The position numbers and the translations under genes are program-made. A model generated the notes under the pieces. The model did no database searches. It saw only the letters and a program-made list of their open reading frames with translations, and was not told where the DNA came from. From positions 1,178,001 through 1,242,000 of the forward strand of contig NZ_JACIBV010000001.1 in NCBI RefSeq assembly GCF_014195505.1: 64,000 bases of DNA, in the 5' to 3' direction. This DNA is from Nonomuraea dietziae (GTDB lineage Bacteria > Actinomycetota > Actinomycetes > Streptosporangiales > Streptosporangiaceae). Of this stretch, positions 17,406 to 25,806 are shown piece by piece. Within the stretch, counting starts at the first letter, position 1; every line of letters starts with the position of its first letter.

Positions 17406-18697
17406 GTCCTGCCCTCCGCCGGTTCGAGGGGGAAGTGGTTGACCGCGTAGGTGTGGCCGTGCTCGACCGCCGACTCCACCGCCTCCTGCAGGGAGCCGCG
17501 CAGGTTGGCGCGGACCGCCTCCTCGTTCCACGTCAGCCCGTCGACGCACCGGGTGGCGAACAGGCCGGCGACGAGGTCGAGGCGGCGCAGTCCGCGCAGC
17601 AGCTCGGCGGTGACCACCGGACCCATTGGCGTGACCTCGAGCTCTCCCGCCGAGCACGCCAGGTGCACGATGTGGGCACCGCCTTCGAGCTGGAAGGAGA
17701 CCTGCATGACCAGCTCGGGGATGACCGGGTTCACCTTGCCCGGCATGATCGAGGAGCCCGCCTGCACGGGCGGCAGGCGAACCTCGCCGAAGCCGCCGAT
17801 CGGGCCGGAGGCCAGGATGCGCAGATCGCTGGCGATGCGGGCCAGCACACGTCCTGCCCTGGCCATGGCGTCGGCGACCGAGGCCAGGCCCTCCAGCGAG
17901 GAGATCCCCTCCGACAGGTTGGCGACAGGCTCGAGGTCGAGCTCGGTCTCCTCGGCCAGCCGCCGCAGCGCCAGCTCCCTGTATCCGGGCGGGGCGCCGA
18001 GCCCGGTGCCGATCGCGGTGGCCCCGAGGGGCATCCTGCGCAGCTCGCCGGCGGCCGACTCCAGAACCCTGGCGGCCGACAGCACCGAGGCGGCCTGCCC
18101 CTGGTGCACCAGCGCGGCAGGCACGGGCACCGCGTCCTGCAGGCAGGTACGGCCCAGCCGCTCCAACGACCGGTACTGCCCTGCCTTGCGCTCCAGCGAC
18201 TCGGCCAGCCCCCGCAGCGACCGCACCGTCTCGCGCGCCGTGGTGAGGACGGCGAGGTTGAGCGCCGTCGGCATCACGTCGTTGGTGGACTGGGACCTGT
18301 TGACATGGTCGTGCGGGTCCACCCTGACGGCCCCCTCGAGCAGGGCGGTCGCGCGGCTGGCGAGGACCTCGTTCATGTTCATGTTGGTCGAGGTGCCGCC
18401 GCCGCCCTGCACGAGCTCGAGCGGGAAGTGCTCGTGCAGGCCGCCGCCCGCCACCTCGCGGGCCGCGGTCATGACGGCGTGCCCGATCTCGGCGGGCAGC
18501 ACGCCGAGCTTCACGTTCGTCCACGCCGCCGCGCTCTTGACCAGCGCCAGGGCGGTCAGCAGCGCGGGGAACTGGCGCAGCGACTCTCCACCGAGGCGGA
18601 AGTTCTCGCTGGCCCTGGCCGTATGGATGCCGAACAGGTCCTTTGAGGACAACATGATCTCGCCCAGGAGGTCATGTTCGACACGGATCTGATCCAT
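17402..18697 (-). CDS. Aspartase/fumarase superfamily C-N lyase
   Basis: 431 residues from ATG 18697 (AGGGG upstream). Superfamily regions in order: GGGTSTNMNMNEV, NRSQSTNDVMPTA and the signature loop GSSIMPGKVNPVIPE with its catalytic Ser. Members eliminate fumarate or a similar acid from aspartate, argininosuccinate, ethylenediamine-disuccinate and related compounds. Overall it looks most like AspA, but because it sits in an operon with an N-substituted amino acid oxidase and an importer, a substrate other than free aspartate is plausible. It is the first gene of the operon and lies directly behind paired GntR operator sites. Confidence 0.88.
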   Translation of the reverse strand: MDQIRVEHDLLGEIMLSSKDLFGIHTARASENFRLGGESLRQFPALLTALALVKSAAAWTNVKLGVLPAEIGHAVMTAAREVAGGGLHEHFPLELVQGGGGTSTNMNMNEVLASRATALLEGAVRVDPHDHVNRSQSTNDVMPTALNLAVLTTARETVRSLRGLAESLERKAGQYRSLERLGRTCLQDAVPVPAALVHQGQAASVLSAARVLESAAGELRRMPLGATAIGTGLGAPPGYRELALRRLAEETELDLEPVANLSEGISSLEGLASVADAMARAGRVLARIASDLRILASGPIGGFGEVRLPPVQAGSSIMPGKVNPVIPELVMQVSFQLEGGAHIVHLACSAGELEVTPMGPVVTAELLRGLRRLDLVAGLFATRCVDGLTWNEEAVRANLRGSLQEAVESAVEHGHTYAVNHFPLEPAEGRT

Positions 18698-18717
18698 AGC
18701 ATCACCCCTCACCTGAA

Positions 18718-18738
18718 AGGTTGCCTGGTAGGTTGACA
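18718..18738. promoter_or_regulatory. Tandem GntR operator pair, lyase side
   Basis: AGGTTGCCT at 18718-18726 and the degenerate AGGTTGACA at 18730-18738 are 12 bases apart. The first is an AGG-N3-CCT palindrome and is the reverse complement of the sites at 18830 and 21151. The pair ends 21 bases from the lyase ATG, suited to repress the minus-strand operon. Confidence 0.7.
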
Positions 18739-18829
18739 GCCAGACTCCATGGGCCCGGATGCCCTGTCAAGCCCCGATTTCCTGGAGAAGCTCGCCACTA
18801 CGTTCGCCCTTGACAGGGTTCCGGGCATC

Positions 18830-18850
18830 AGGCAACCTGCCAGGCAACCT
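18830..18850. promoter_or_regulatory. Tandem GntR operator pair, aminotransferase side
   Basis: Two perfect copies of AGGCAACCT at 18830-18838 and 18842-18850, again 12 bases apart and each flanked to CAGGCAACCTG or nearly so. A TTGACA lies at 18810-18815 and the GTG start of the aminotransferase is at 18876, so the sites overlap the likely promoter. A third single copy is at the GntR gene itself (21151). Confidence 0.75.
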
Positions 18851-18875
18851 GACCGTTCGCCTCAAGGGAGTGTCC

Positions 18876-19995
18876 GTGGCCTTCCAGACGTTCGAGCTCG
18901 AGAACTGGCAGTCGGACTACGAGCAGACCGTGCGCTTCAACCTCGCCGACTCGACCGTGGACCCTGTCACCGTCACCGACCTCATCGAGGGCGGGCAGGA
19001 CGTCGAGCGGATCATGTCCCTGCCGCTGTACTACCCGGAGGTCAACGGCGAGCGCGCCCTGCGCGGGCCTCGTCGCCGGGCTCTACGACGGCATCGGCTC
19101 CGACGACGTGCTGGTCACCGTGGGCGCCTCCGAGGCCAACGCGGCGATCGTCGACGCGCTCTGCCGTCCCGGCGACCGCGTGGTGGTGATGGAGCCCGGC
19201 TACCGGCAGGTGTGGGGGCTGGCGCTCAACCGGGGCTGCGAGGTCGTCGCGTTCGAGCTCGACGCCGAGCGCGGCTGGGCGCCCGACCTCGAACAGCTCA
19301 GGCGGGTCGCCACGCCGGGCACCAGGCTCATCTACGTGTGCAATCCGAACAACCCGACCGGCTACATCCTCACCGAGGAGGAGATGGCCGAGATCGTCGG
19401 CATCGCCGAGGACTGCGGCGCGTGGCTGGTCGCCGACGAGGTCTACAGGGGAAGCGAGCGCCTGACCGACAGGGAGACGCCCTCGTTCGTCGGCATGACC
19501 GACAGGGTCATCGGCGTGGGCAGTCTGTCGAAGTCCTACGGCCTGTCGGGGCTGCGCATCGGGTGGGCGGTGTGCCGGCATCCCGAACTGGCGCACCTGT
19601 GGCGCCGCCACGAGTACTTCGCCATCGCGACGGGCAGGCTGGACAACCACCTGGCCGAGTGCGCCCTGCGCGCCTCGACGAGGGAGCGGCTGTTCGAGCG
19701 CAACCGCACGTGCGTGCGAAGGGGCTACGAGCTGTTCTCCTCATGGCTTGAAGGCCAGGACGGCAGGCTCACCGCGCTCGCGCCGATGGCCTCCGCGCTG
19801 GCCTTCGTGCGCTACGAGTGCGACCTGCCCTCCGTCGAGGTCGGCGACCTGTTCAGGAGGAAGGCGAGCGTTCTGGTCGCACCCGGCGTGTTCTTCGGGC
19901 GCGAGGGATGGTTCAGGATCAACATCGGAATGGACACCGGCTATCTGTCCCAGGCGCTCGACGCCCTGTCGCCCGTCGTGGCCGAACTGAGGTGA
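18876..19995 (+). pseudogene. Class I/II PLP aminotransferase, broken by one frameshift near 19065
   Basis: The GTG at 18876 (AAGGGAG ahead) opens a frame encoding FELENWQSDYE, RFNLADSTVDPVTV and PLYYPEVNGERALRG, then runs into nonsense. From the next frame, immediately after, comes GLVAGLYDGIGSDDVLVTVGASEAN, the PLP cofactor region CNPNNPTG, VADEVYRG, and the lysine motif GSLSKSYGLSGLRIGW, ending at 19995. Removing one G from GGG at 19065-19067 restores a continuous protein of about 372 residues. So the gene is either a recent pseudogene or carries a sequencing indel; the rest shows no decay. Its stop overlaps the ACT-domain gene (TGATG). The role would be amino-group transfer in the pathway of the divergent operon. 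Confidence 0.8.
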
Positions 19996-20378
19996 TGAAC
20001 GTGGAGCTGCGCCTGCTCTCCCGCGCGTACTCCGTCTGCAGGCTGCCCGCAGGCTCGGCGTTGCCCGCACCACCGCGCACGGCCGAGCTGTACGGACTGA
20101 CCGTCACGGCCGAGGAGGTCTCGGTCGTGTGCGCCATGGGCGAGGAGCCGCGGGGCGCCAGGATCGAGAGCGGATGGAGTGCGCTGCGGGTGGCGGGCGA
20201 GCTGGACTTCTCCCTCGTCGGCATCCTGTCCTCGCTGACCGCGCCGCTGGCCGAGGCGGGCGTCTCGGTGTTCGCGCTGTCCACGTTCGACACCGACTAC
20301 CTGCTGGTCAGGTCGGCCGAGCTGACTCCGGCGCTGGAGGCGCTGCGGGCGCGAGGGCACCTGATATCAAAGGGCTGA
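19995..20378 (+). CDS. ACT-domain protein
   Basis: 127 residues. The C-terminal half (about 60-125; LDFSLVGILSSLTAPLAEAG then VFALSTFDTDYLLVR) is an ACT domain of the CASTOR/Mg-responsive small-protein type, which binds amino acids. The N-terminal half is a second, more diverged ACT-like unit. Such stand-alone proteins are thought to sense amino acids but lack an established reaction. It is translationally coupled to the aminotransferase and therefore in the same GntR-controlled unit. Confidence 0.75.
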   Translation: MNVELRLLSRAYSVCRLPAGSALPAPPRTAELYGLTVTAEEVSVVCAMGEEPRGARIESGWSALRVAGELDFSLVGILSSLTAPLAEAGVSVFALSTFDTDYLLVRSAELTPALEALRARGHLISKG

Positions 20379-20386
20379 CGCTCGGC

Positions 20387-21136
20387 TCACGCGCCGCCGA
20401 TGATCTCACTGCGGTAGTGAAGGAGATGCTGGCGCCAGACCTGCGCCGCCTCCTCAGCCCTGCCCGCCCTGATGTGCTTGATCACCGTGCGTGACTCCTC
20501 CATGTGGCCCCCCCGCACGTTCGGCTCGGCCAGCGCCCGGCGGCGCAGCTCCGACCACAGGGGGCCGCCCACGTGCCGCAACGCCTCCTCGAGGGACTGC
20601 TCCAGTATGGGGTTGCGGGCGGCGCGGGCGATGGCCCGGTGCAGGGGCAGGTCGCTGCCGTAGGCGCCGGTCTCGGCGAACTCCGCCTCCAGCTTGGCGA
20701 GCGTCGCCTCCAGCATGTCGAGATCTTCCGGGTAGCGCTTCTCGGCGGCCAGCGCGGCCAGCGACGGCTCGATCGCCAGGCGCGCCTCGAAGACTTGGGG
20801 AGGCAGCACCTCCACGCCCCAGGTGGCGACGGCGGCCGACGAGCCCGTGACGATCGTGCCCCTGCCCTTGTGCGACTTGGCCAGCCCCGCGAGCTCGAGA
20901 GCGGCCAGCGCCTCCCGAATCGTCGGCCTGCTGACGTCGAAGTTCTGAGCGAGCTCGCGCTCGGAGGGCAGTTTGTCGCCGGCCTTGAGGTGTTCGTCGC
21001 GGATGGCGGCCACCAGTTGGTCGGCGACCTGGACCGCCGCGCTCTTCTTGACCACCGGGGTCACCGCGAACTTCGAGCCGCCCGTCGTCATCGCCGTGAA
21101 CTCCGCATCCGTGTGGCTGGTGCCGTCGATGACCAT
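20387..21136 (-). CDS. GntR family (FadR subfamily) regulator of the amino acid catabolic cluster
   Basis: 249 residues. Winged helix at about 38-100 (AGDKLPSERELAQ, VSRPTIREALAALE, GRGTIV) followed by an all-helical FCD ligand domain with the metal-binding pattern seen as LAIEPSLAALAAE, LPLHRAIARAARN and HIRAGRAEEA. Start at 21136 is one option; an ATG 45 bases inside has GGAG ahead. The AGGCAACCT at 21151, matching the sites between the lyase operon and the aminotransferase, supports this protein as the regulator of both and of itself. Its inducer is probably the imported amino acid derivative. Confidence 0.88.
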   Translation of the reverse strand: MVIDGTSHTDAEFTAMTTGGSKFAVTPVVKKSAAVQVADQLVAAIRDEHLKAGDKLPSERELAQNFDVSRPTIREALAALELAGLAKSHKGRGTIVTGSSAAVATWGVEVLPPQVFEARLAIEPSLAALAAEKRYPEDLDMLEATLAKLEAEFAETGAYGSDLPLHRAIARAARNPILEQSLEEALRHVGGPLWSELRRRALAEPNVRGGHMEESRTVIKHIRAGRAEEAAQVWRQHLLHYRSEIIGGA

Positions 21137-21150
21137 CGTAACAATCGGCT

Positions 21151-21159
21151 AGGCAACCT
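21151..21159. promoter_or_regulatory. GntR operator copy at the gntR promoter
   Basis: AGGCAACCT, identical to the two sites at 18830 and 18842, 15 bases upstream of the GntR start. It indicates autoregulation. Confidence 0.65.
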
Positions 21160-21174
21160 GACACGTTCCGGTGC

Positions 21175-21621
21175 TCAGCGCTCGGCGGCGAACCTCGCGA
21201 TCCAGCGGCGTTGCCATGGCGTCTCGACGGCGCGGTGGTGATGGTGCTCGCGGGTCCAGGCGACGGCGTCAGCGGGGTCCACCCCTGACAGCACCGCCAG
21301 GCAGGCGATGACGGTGCCCGTCCTTCCGACGCCGCCACCGCAGGCGACCTCGACCGCCGCACCGGCCCTGGCCCGCTCGTGCAGCGCGCGGATGCGCAGG
21401 ACCGCCACGTCATGGCTGCGCGGCAGCAGGAAGTCCGGCCACTCGATCCACTCGCGCGGCCAGCGCAGATCCCCTTCGTGGCGGCGGCGGAGCCGCTCGG
21501 AGCCGAGGTAGAGGCCGAAGTCGGGCACGGGCCCCTCGGGCAGCGGACGGCGCAGCCCACGACCGCGAACCCAGAGGCCGTCCGGCAGCCGGATGGCGCC
21601 GACGAGCGAAGGCCCGCTCAT
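21175..21621 (-). CDS. Small protein-tyrosine/dual-specificity phosphatase
   Basis: 148 residues. The catalytic P-loop is VACGGGVGRTGT, a CX5R motif with Cys as nucleophile and Arg binding phosphate. PDFGLYLGSER and the downstream ACLAVLSGVDPADAVAWTRE fit the helix that follows the loop in protein-tyrosine-phosphatase-like proteins. The start overlaps the CGNR gene stop (ATGA), an operon arrangement suggesting the phosphatase and the regulator act together. The substrate is unknown. Confidence 0.8.
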   Translation of the reverse strand: MSGPSLVGAIRLPDGLWVRGRGLRRPLPEGPVPDFGLYLGSERLRRRHEGDLRWPREWIEWPDFLLPRSHDVAVLRIRALHERARAGAAVEVACGGGVGRTGTVIACLAVLSGVDPADAVAWTREHHHHRAVETPWQRRWIARFAAER

Positions 21622-22202
21622 GGTGCCACGCTCCCCAGCCGCCGCCTGGCGCGGTGGTTGGCGACGTTGAGGCGGTTGCCGCACAGGTCGCCGCAGTAGC
21701 GGCGGCGGCCTGGCCTGCTGGTGTCGACGAACACGCCGCGGCACCCGGGAGCGTCGCAGGGGCGGAAGCGCTCGTGACCGAGGGCCCTGACGACGCCGAG
21801 CAGTCCGATGCCGACGAGCGCCGCCAGCTCGTCGGCGAGCGACGCGCCCCGCGCGGTCGGGACGTACCACTGCCACCGGCCGTCGGGCTCACGCTGGAGG
21901 ATCGGGCTGAGACCTGCGCGCATGGCCAGCACGGTCCCTCCCGCGACGGCGTGCTCCTCCGTGGCGGTCTCCAGGACGCCCCGGACCTCCCTGCGAAACA
22001 GATGCACCTCTCGGAGGTCGTCCTCGGTCGGCGGCCGCTCCGCGAGCGCGTCGAGCCGGAGATCGCGGTCGGCCAGGAAGCCCGCGAGCGCTTCCGGGTC
22101 GGGCAGGGCCTCGCCCATGGTGGAGCGCACGGTGGGCGAGGTGTTGACCAGGTCGCCGGCCACCGCCGCCCCCACCGTGTAGTCGCTGACGGAAATCCGC
22201 AC
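21618..22202 (-). CDS. CGNR zinc-finger (ABATE-type) regulator
   Basis: 194 residues. The N-terminal two thirds is a stress-induced ABATE-type domain with GDLVNTSPTVR and RREVRGVLET. The C-terminus is the CGNR treble-clef finger: CDAPGCRGVFVDTS, then RRYCGDLCGNRLNVANHRAR. Such proteins are putative DNA-binding regulators. The upstream sequence includes TTATAGT and TTTAAT elements and an imperfect GGTTATAG / CGGTTACC inverted repeat (22218-22244), a possible self-regulatory site. Confidence 0.88.
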   Translation of the reverse strand: MRISVSDYTVGAAVAGDLVNTSPTVRSTMGEALPDPEALAGFLADRDLRLDALAERPPTEDDLREVHLFRREVRGVLETATEEHAVAGGTVLAMRAGLSPILQREPDGRWQWYVPTARGASLADELAALVGIGLLGVVRALGHERFRPCDAPGCRGVFVDTSRPGRRRYCGDLCGNRLNVANHRARRRLGSVAP

Positions 22203-22276
22203 GCCTCCCCCTCAGTCGGTAACCGATTAAACGCAACTATAACCCTTACAGCGGCATTCTGTGTCGAGCCACTTAG

Positions 22277-22510
22277 GGCGGCGAGCTCGGCATCGCCGCC
22301 TGGGCGTGGGGTGCGCTGCTGGGCGAGGAGGGGCTGCGGCCGGCGGCGGGTATCGTGCCCGTGCAGTCGGTCGACAACCGCGAACTCGGCGCGGCGGGGC
22401 CGGTGACCGCCCAGCTCACGGCGGCCTACGAGGCCGCCGTCCACGGCAGGGACGAGCGTTACCGCCACTGGCTGACCCCTGTGGCGGCGGCCTCCCGCGC
22501 GACCCGTTGA
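22277..22510 (+). pseudogene. C-terminal fragment of a class IV (IlvE-like) aminotransferase
   Basis: An open frame after a TAG at 22274 and up to TGA 22508 lacks any start and encodes IVPVQSVDNRELGAAGPVTA, then AAYEAAVHGRDERYRHWLTPV. This order (V..VDNR.LG..GPVT...) resembles the last 70 residues of branched-chain or D-amino-acid aminotransferases. No upstream part of the gene is present, so it is a leftover of a deletion. Confidence 0.5.
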
Positions 22511-22639
22511 GAGGTGGCGGCCCGGCTGGTGCGGCGACCCTAGCGTGCCGTCCGCCGTCCGCGCAGTAGGGTCCACCCCCCAGCCGTCGTGGGTGCCAGC
22601 TGGATTTCCGGTGGAGGGCGGCTCCAACAGACTCCTTCC

Positions 22640-23659
22640 ATGACGATTGATCAGACCGTGCGGCCGGCCACCGGCAGCGACTACGCCAGGCTCCTCCAGC
22701 GCGTCACGGCCGCTGGACTGATGCGGCGCAGGCCCGGGTACTACGTGGCCAGGGCGGCCGTGGTCGGCGGCCTGTACGCCGGTGGGCTCGCCGCCTTTCT
22801 CGCGCTGGGCGACTCCTGGTGGCAGCTGCTGGTCGCGGCGTTCTTCGCGGTCGTGTTCGCCCAGGTGGCGCTCATGGGGCACGACATCGCGCACCGTCAG
22901 ATCTTCCGTACCGAGCGGCCGAGCAGGATCGCCGGGTGGTTCGCCGGCAACCTGCTCGTGGGCATGGGCTACGGGTGGTGGATGGACAAGCACACCCGCC
23001 ACCACGCCAACCCCAACCACGAGGAGCTCGATCCCGACGTCGCCCCCGACGTCCTGGTCTGGTCGACCGACCAGGCCAGGGCGAGCAGGGGTCTGCCGCG
23101 GTTCATCGGCCGGCGGCAGGCGGCGCTGTTCTACCCGCTGCTCCTGCTCGAAGGCCTCAACCTGCACCTGTCGGGCTTCCGGTCGCTGCGCGACCCGAGG
23201 ACGAAGCACCGCCTGGTGGAGGGGACGCTGCTGAGCGTCCACGTCGCCGGCTACCTCGCCGCGCTGTTCCTGGTGCTGTCGCCCGGCAAGGCGCTGGTCT
23301 TCTTCGCCGTCCACCAGGGCCTCTGGGGCTTGTACATGGGCTCGGTGTTCGCGCCTGGACACAAGGGCATGCCCACGCTGAAGCCCGGCGAGAAACTCGA
23401 CTTCCTGCGCAAGCAGGTCCTGACCACGCGCGGGGTGCGCGGCGGCTGGTTCGTCGACGCCGCCATGGGCGGGCTCAACTACCAGATCGAGCACCACCTG
23501 TTCCCGAACATGCCGACGCCGCACCTGCGCCACGCCCAGTCCATCGTCCGCGCGCACTGCGCCGAGATCGACGTGCCCTACTACGAGACGGGGCTGATCG
23601 AGTCGTACCGGCAGATGCTCAGGCACCTGCACGCGGTGGGCGCGCCCCTTCGCGCCTGA
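22640..23659 (+). CDS. Membrane fatty acid desaturase
   Basis: 339 residues. The three histidine boxes of di-iron acyl desaturases are GHDIAHRQ, KHTRHHANPN and QIEHHLFP, which bind the iron pair. Hydrophobic segments lie before box 1 and between boxes 2 and 3. The reaction is insertion of a double bond in a fatty acyl chain (acyl-CoA or lipid) with oxygen and an electron donor. The position is not predictable; the family includes delta-9 and front-end types. ATG 22640 is used because upstream in-frame sequence lacks coding features. It is monocistronic, with a bidirectional terminator after it. Confidence 0.9.
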   Translation: MTIDQTVRPATGSDYARLLQRVTAAGLMRRRPGYYVARAAVVGGLYAGGLAAFLALGDSWWQLLVAAFFAVVFAQVALMGHDIAHRQIFRTERPSRIAGWFAGNLLVGMGYGWWMDKHTRHHANPNHEELDPDVAPDVLVWSTDQARASRGLPRFIGRRQAALFYPLLLLEGLNLHLSGFRSLRDPRTKHRLVEGTLLSVHVAGYLAALFLVLSPGKALVFFAVHQGLWGLYMGSVFAPGHKGMPTLKPGEKLDFLRKQVLTTRGVRGGWFVDAAMGGLNYQIEHHLFPNMPTPHLRHAQSIVRAHCAEIDVPYYETGLIESYRQMLRHLHAVGAPLRA

Positions 23660-23679
23660 ACACGCGCTCCCCGATGGAC

Positions 23680-23723
23680 GCTGACCGCCCGCCGCCCGCT
23701 CCCCGGGGAGGAGGGCGGTCAGC
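23680..23723. terminator. Bidirectional hairpin between desaturase and molybdenum oxidoreductase operon
   Basis: Perfect 11-base arms GCTGACCGCCC (23680-23690) and GGGCGGTCAGC (23713-23723), with an inner CTCCCCGGGGAG palindrome. It lies between convergent genes and overlaps the stop of the 23719 gene. Confidence 0.7.
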
Positions 23724-25806
23724 GCAGCAGCTTGTCGAGGCGGATGGGCAGGTCGCGGATGCGGATGCCGGTGGCGTGGTGCACCGCGTTGGCGATGGCC
23801 GCCGCGGTGCCGACGATGCCGATCTCGCCGATGCCCTTGGTGCCCATCGGGTTGAGGTGCGGATCGTCCTCCTCGATCCAGACCGCCTCGATGTCGCGCA
23901 CGTCCGCGCACGCCGCCACGTGGTACTGGGCGAGGTCGCGGTTGAGATAGTCGCCGAACTCCCTGTCCATGAGGCTCTCCTCGAACAACGCCGTCGACAG
24001 GCCCATGGTCATACCGCCGATGAACTGTGAGCGCGCGGTCTTCGGGTTGACGATCCTTCCCGCGGCGAACACGCCGAGCAGCCGCAGGACCCTGGCCTCC
24101 CCCGTGTCGACGTCCACGCCGACCTCGGCGAACTGGGCGCCGAACGCGTGCCGTGAGAAGCGCTCCTGCGCGCCGATCTCCTCCTTGGTGTCGGCGGCGG
24201 CCTCCAGACCGGCCGAGGGCAGGTCGCCGCTCCTGGAGACCTGTTCCCTCAGCGCCTCACAGGCCCGTACGACGGCCGTGCCCCAGGAGGCGGTGCCCAT
24301 CGACCCGCCCGCGAGAGTGGCGGGGGGCAGCGCGCTGTCGCCGATCTCCACCGTGACCCTGTCGGGTGAGGTGCGCAGGGCGTCGGCGGCGATCTGGGTG
24401 AGCACCGTGCGGGCGCCCGTGCCGATGTCCGTGGCGGCGATCCTGACGGTGTAGCGGCCGTCGGGCTCCAGCCGGGCGCTCGCCTGGGAGGGGCTGCGAT
24501 AGGCCGGGTAGGTGGAGGCGGCCACCCCGGTCCCGATCAGGGTCCGTCCCACGAGCCTGGCGCCCGGCGTGGGATCGCGGTCGGCCCAGCCGAACCTCCG
24601 TGCCCCCTCGCGCAGGCAGGCCACCAGGTTCCTGGAGCTGAACGGCTCGCCGCTCTCCGGATCGGCGTCGGGCTCGTTGCGTACGCGCAGCTCGACGGGG
24701 TCGATCCCGCAGGCGATCGCCAGCTCGTCCATGGCCGACTCCAGCGCGAACATGCCGGGGGCCTCTCCCGGCGCGCGCATCCAGCTCGGGGTGGGGACGT
24801 CGAGCTTGACCACCCTGTGGGTGGTTCTCCGGTTGGGGGCGGCGTACATGATCCGGGTGGGCGTGGTGGTCTGCTCGGCGAACTCGCGGATGGTGGAGCA
24901 CTGCTCGATCGCCTCGTGCACGATCGCGGTCAGCCGGCCGTCCACGTCGGCGCCGAGCCGTACGCGCTGGATCGTCGGGGTGCGGTAGCCGGTCACCGCG
25001 AACATCTGCTGGCGGGGTACGGCGAGCTTGACCGGGCGGGTGACGTGCTTGGCGGCCAGCGCCGCGAGCACCACGGGGGCGAGGGGCTGCCCCTTGGACC
25101 CGAACCCGCCTCCCACGTGGGAGGCGATGACCCTGACGTTCGCCGGCGGCATGGTGAACAGCGCCGCCAGGGTGGCGCGGACAGCCGACGCCCCCTGGGT
25201 GGAGTCGTACAAGGTCAGCCCGTCGGCGTCCCACCTGGCGACGGTGGCGTGCGGTTCCATCGGGTTGTTGTGCTCGGCGGGCGTGCTGTAGGTCGCGTCG
25301 ACCCGGATCGGCGCCGCCTCCATGGCCGCGTCGGGATCGCCGTGCTCGCTGTCGGTGGGGTAGCCGGCGTTGACCTTCTCCGGCCGGTACAGCCCCGGAT
25401 GGTCGGCGCGCAGCTCGGTGTCGTGCGGTTCGCCCGCGTAGTCGACCGACAACGACCTGGCCGCCTCCCCCGCCGCCTGCAGGGTCTCGGCCACCGCGAC
25501 GGCGATGTACTGGCCCCGGTAGGCGACCCGCGCGGACTGCAGCACCGACAGCTCGGCGTTGTCGGCGGGCGCCAGCCTGGGCGCGTTGCGGTGCCAGATG
25601 ATCGCGATCACGCCGGGGATGGTGAGCGCCGCCTGCACGTCTATCGCGCGCACCTCGCCGCGGGCTATGGACGCCTGCACGGGCACCGCGTAGGCCAGCT
25701 CGTCGGGAGAGTGCTCGTAGGCGTAGCGGGCGCGGCCCGTCACCTTCTCCATGCCCTCGACCCTGTCGAGCGCCGTGCCGACGTACGGCCTGGCCGTGGT
25801 GGTCAT
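23719..25806 (-). CDS. Aldehyde oxidoreductase molybdenum-binding subunit (PaoC/YagR-like)
   Basis: 695 residues of the xanthine oxidase family large subunit. It has GRARYAYEH at the start, the cofactor-binding stretch VGGGFGSKG, the TPSWMRAPGEAPGMFALESAMDELA segment and the C-terminal KGIGEIGIVG whose Glu is the catalytic base in this family. Molybdenum cytosine or related pterin cofactor is expected. The three-gene order (2Fe-2S, FAD, Mo; minus strand) with ATGA and GTGA overlaps is that of E. coli PaoABC, which oxidises aromatic and other aldehydes. No Tat signal is apparent, so a cytoplasmic enzyme is likely. Confidence 0.9.
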   Translation of the reverse strand: MTTTARPYVGTALDRVEGMEKVTGRARYAYEHSPDELAYAVPVQASIARGEVRAIDVQAALTIPGVIAIIWHRNAPRLAPADNAELSVLQSARVAYRGQYIAVAVAETLQAAGEAARSLSVDYAGEPHDTELRADHPGLYRPEKVNAGYPTDSEHGDPDAAMEAAPIRVDATYSTPAEHNNPMEPHATVARWDADGLTLYDSTQGASAVRATLAALFTMPPANVRVIASHVGGGFGSKGQPLAPVVLAALAAKHVTRPVKLAVPRQQMFAVTGYRTPTIQRVRLGADVDGRLTAIVHEAIEQCSTIREFAEQTTTPTRIMYAAPNRRTTHRVVKLDVPTPSWMRAPGEAPGMFALESAMDELAIACGIDPVELRVRNEPDADPESGEPFSSRNLVACLREGARRFGWADRDPTPGARLVGRTLIGTGVAASTYPAYRSPSQASARLEPDGRYTVRIAATDIGTGARTVLTQIAADALRTSPDRVTVEIGDSALPPATLAGGSMGTASWGTAVVRACEALREQVSRSGDLPSAGLEAAADTKEEIGAQERFSRHAFGAQFAEVGVDVDTGEARVLRLLGVFAAGRIVNPKTARSQFIGGMTMGLSTALFEESLMDREFGDYLNRDLAQYHVAACADVRDIEAVWIEEDDPHLNPMGTKGIGEIGIVGTAAAIANAVHHATGIRIRDLPIRLDKLLR

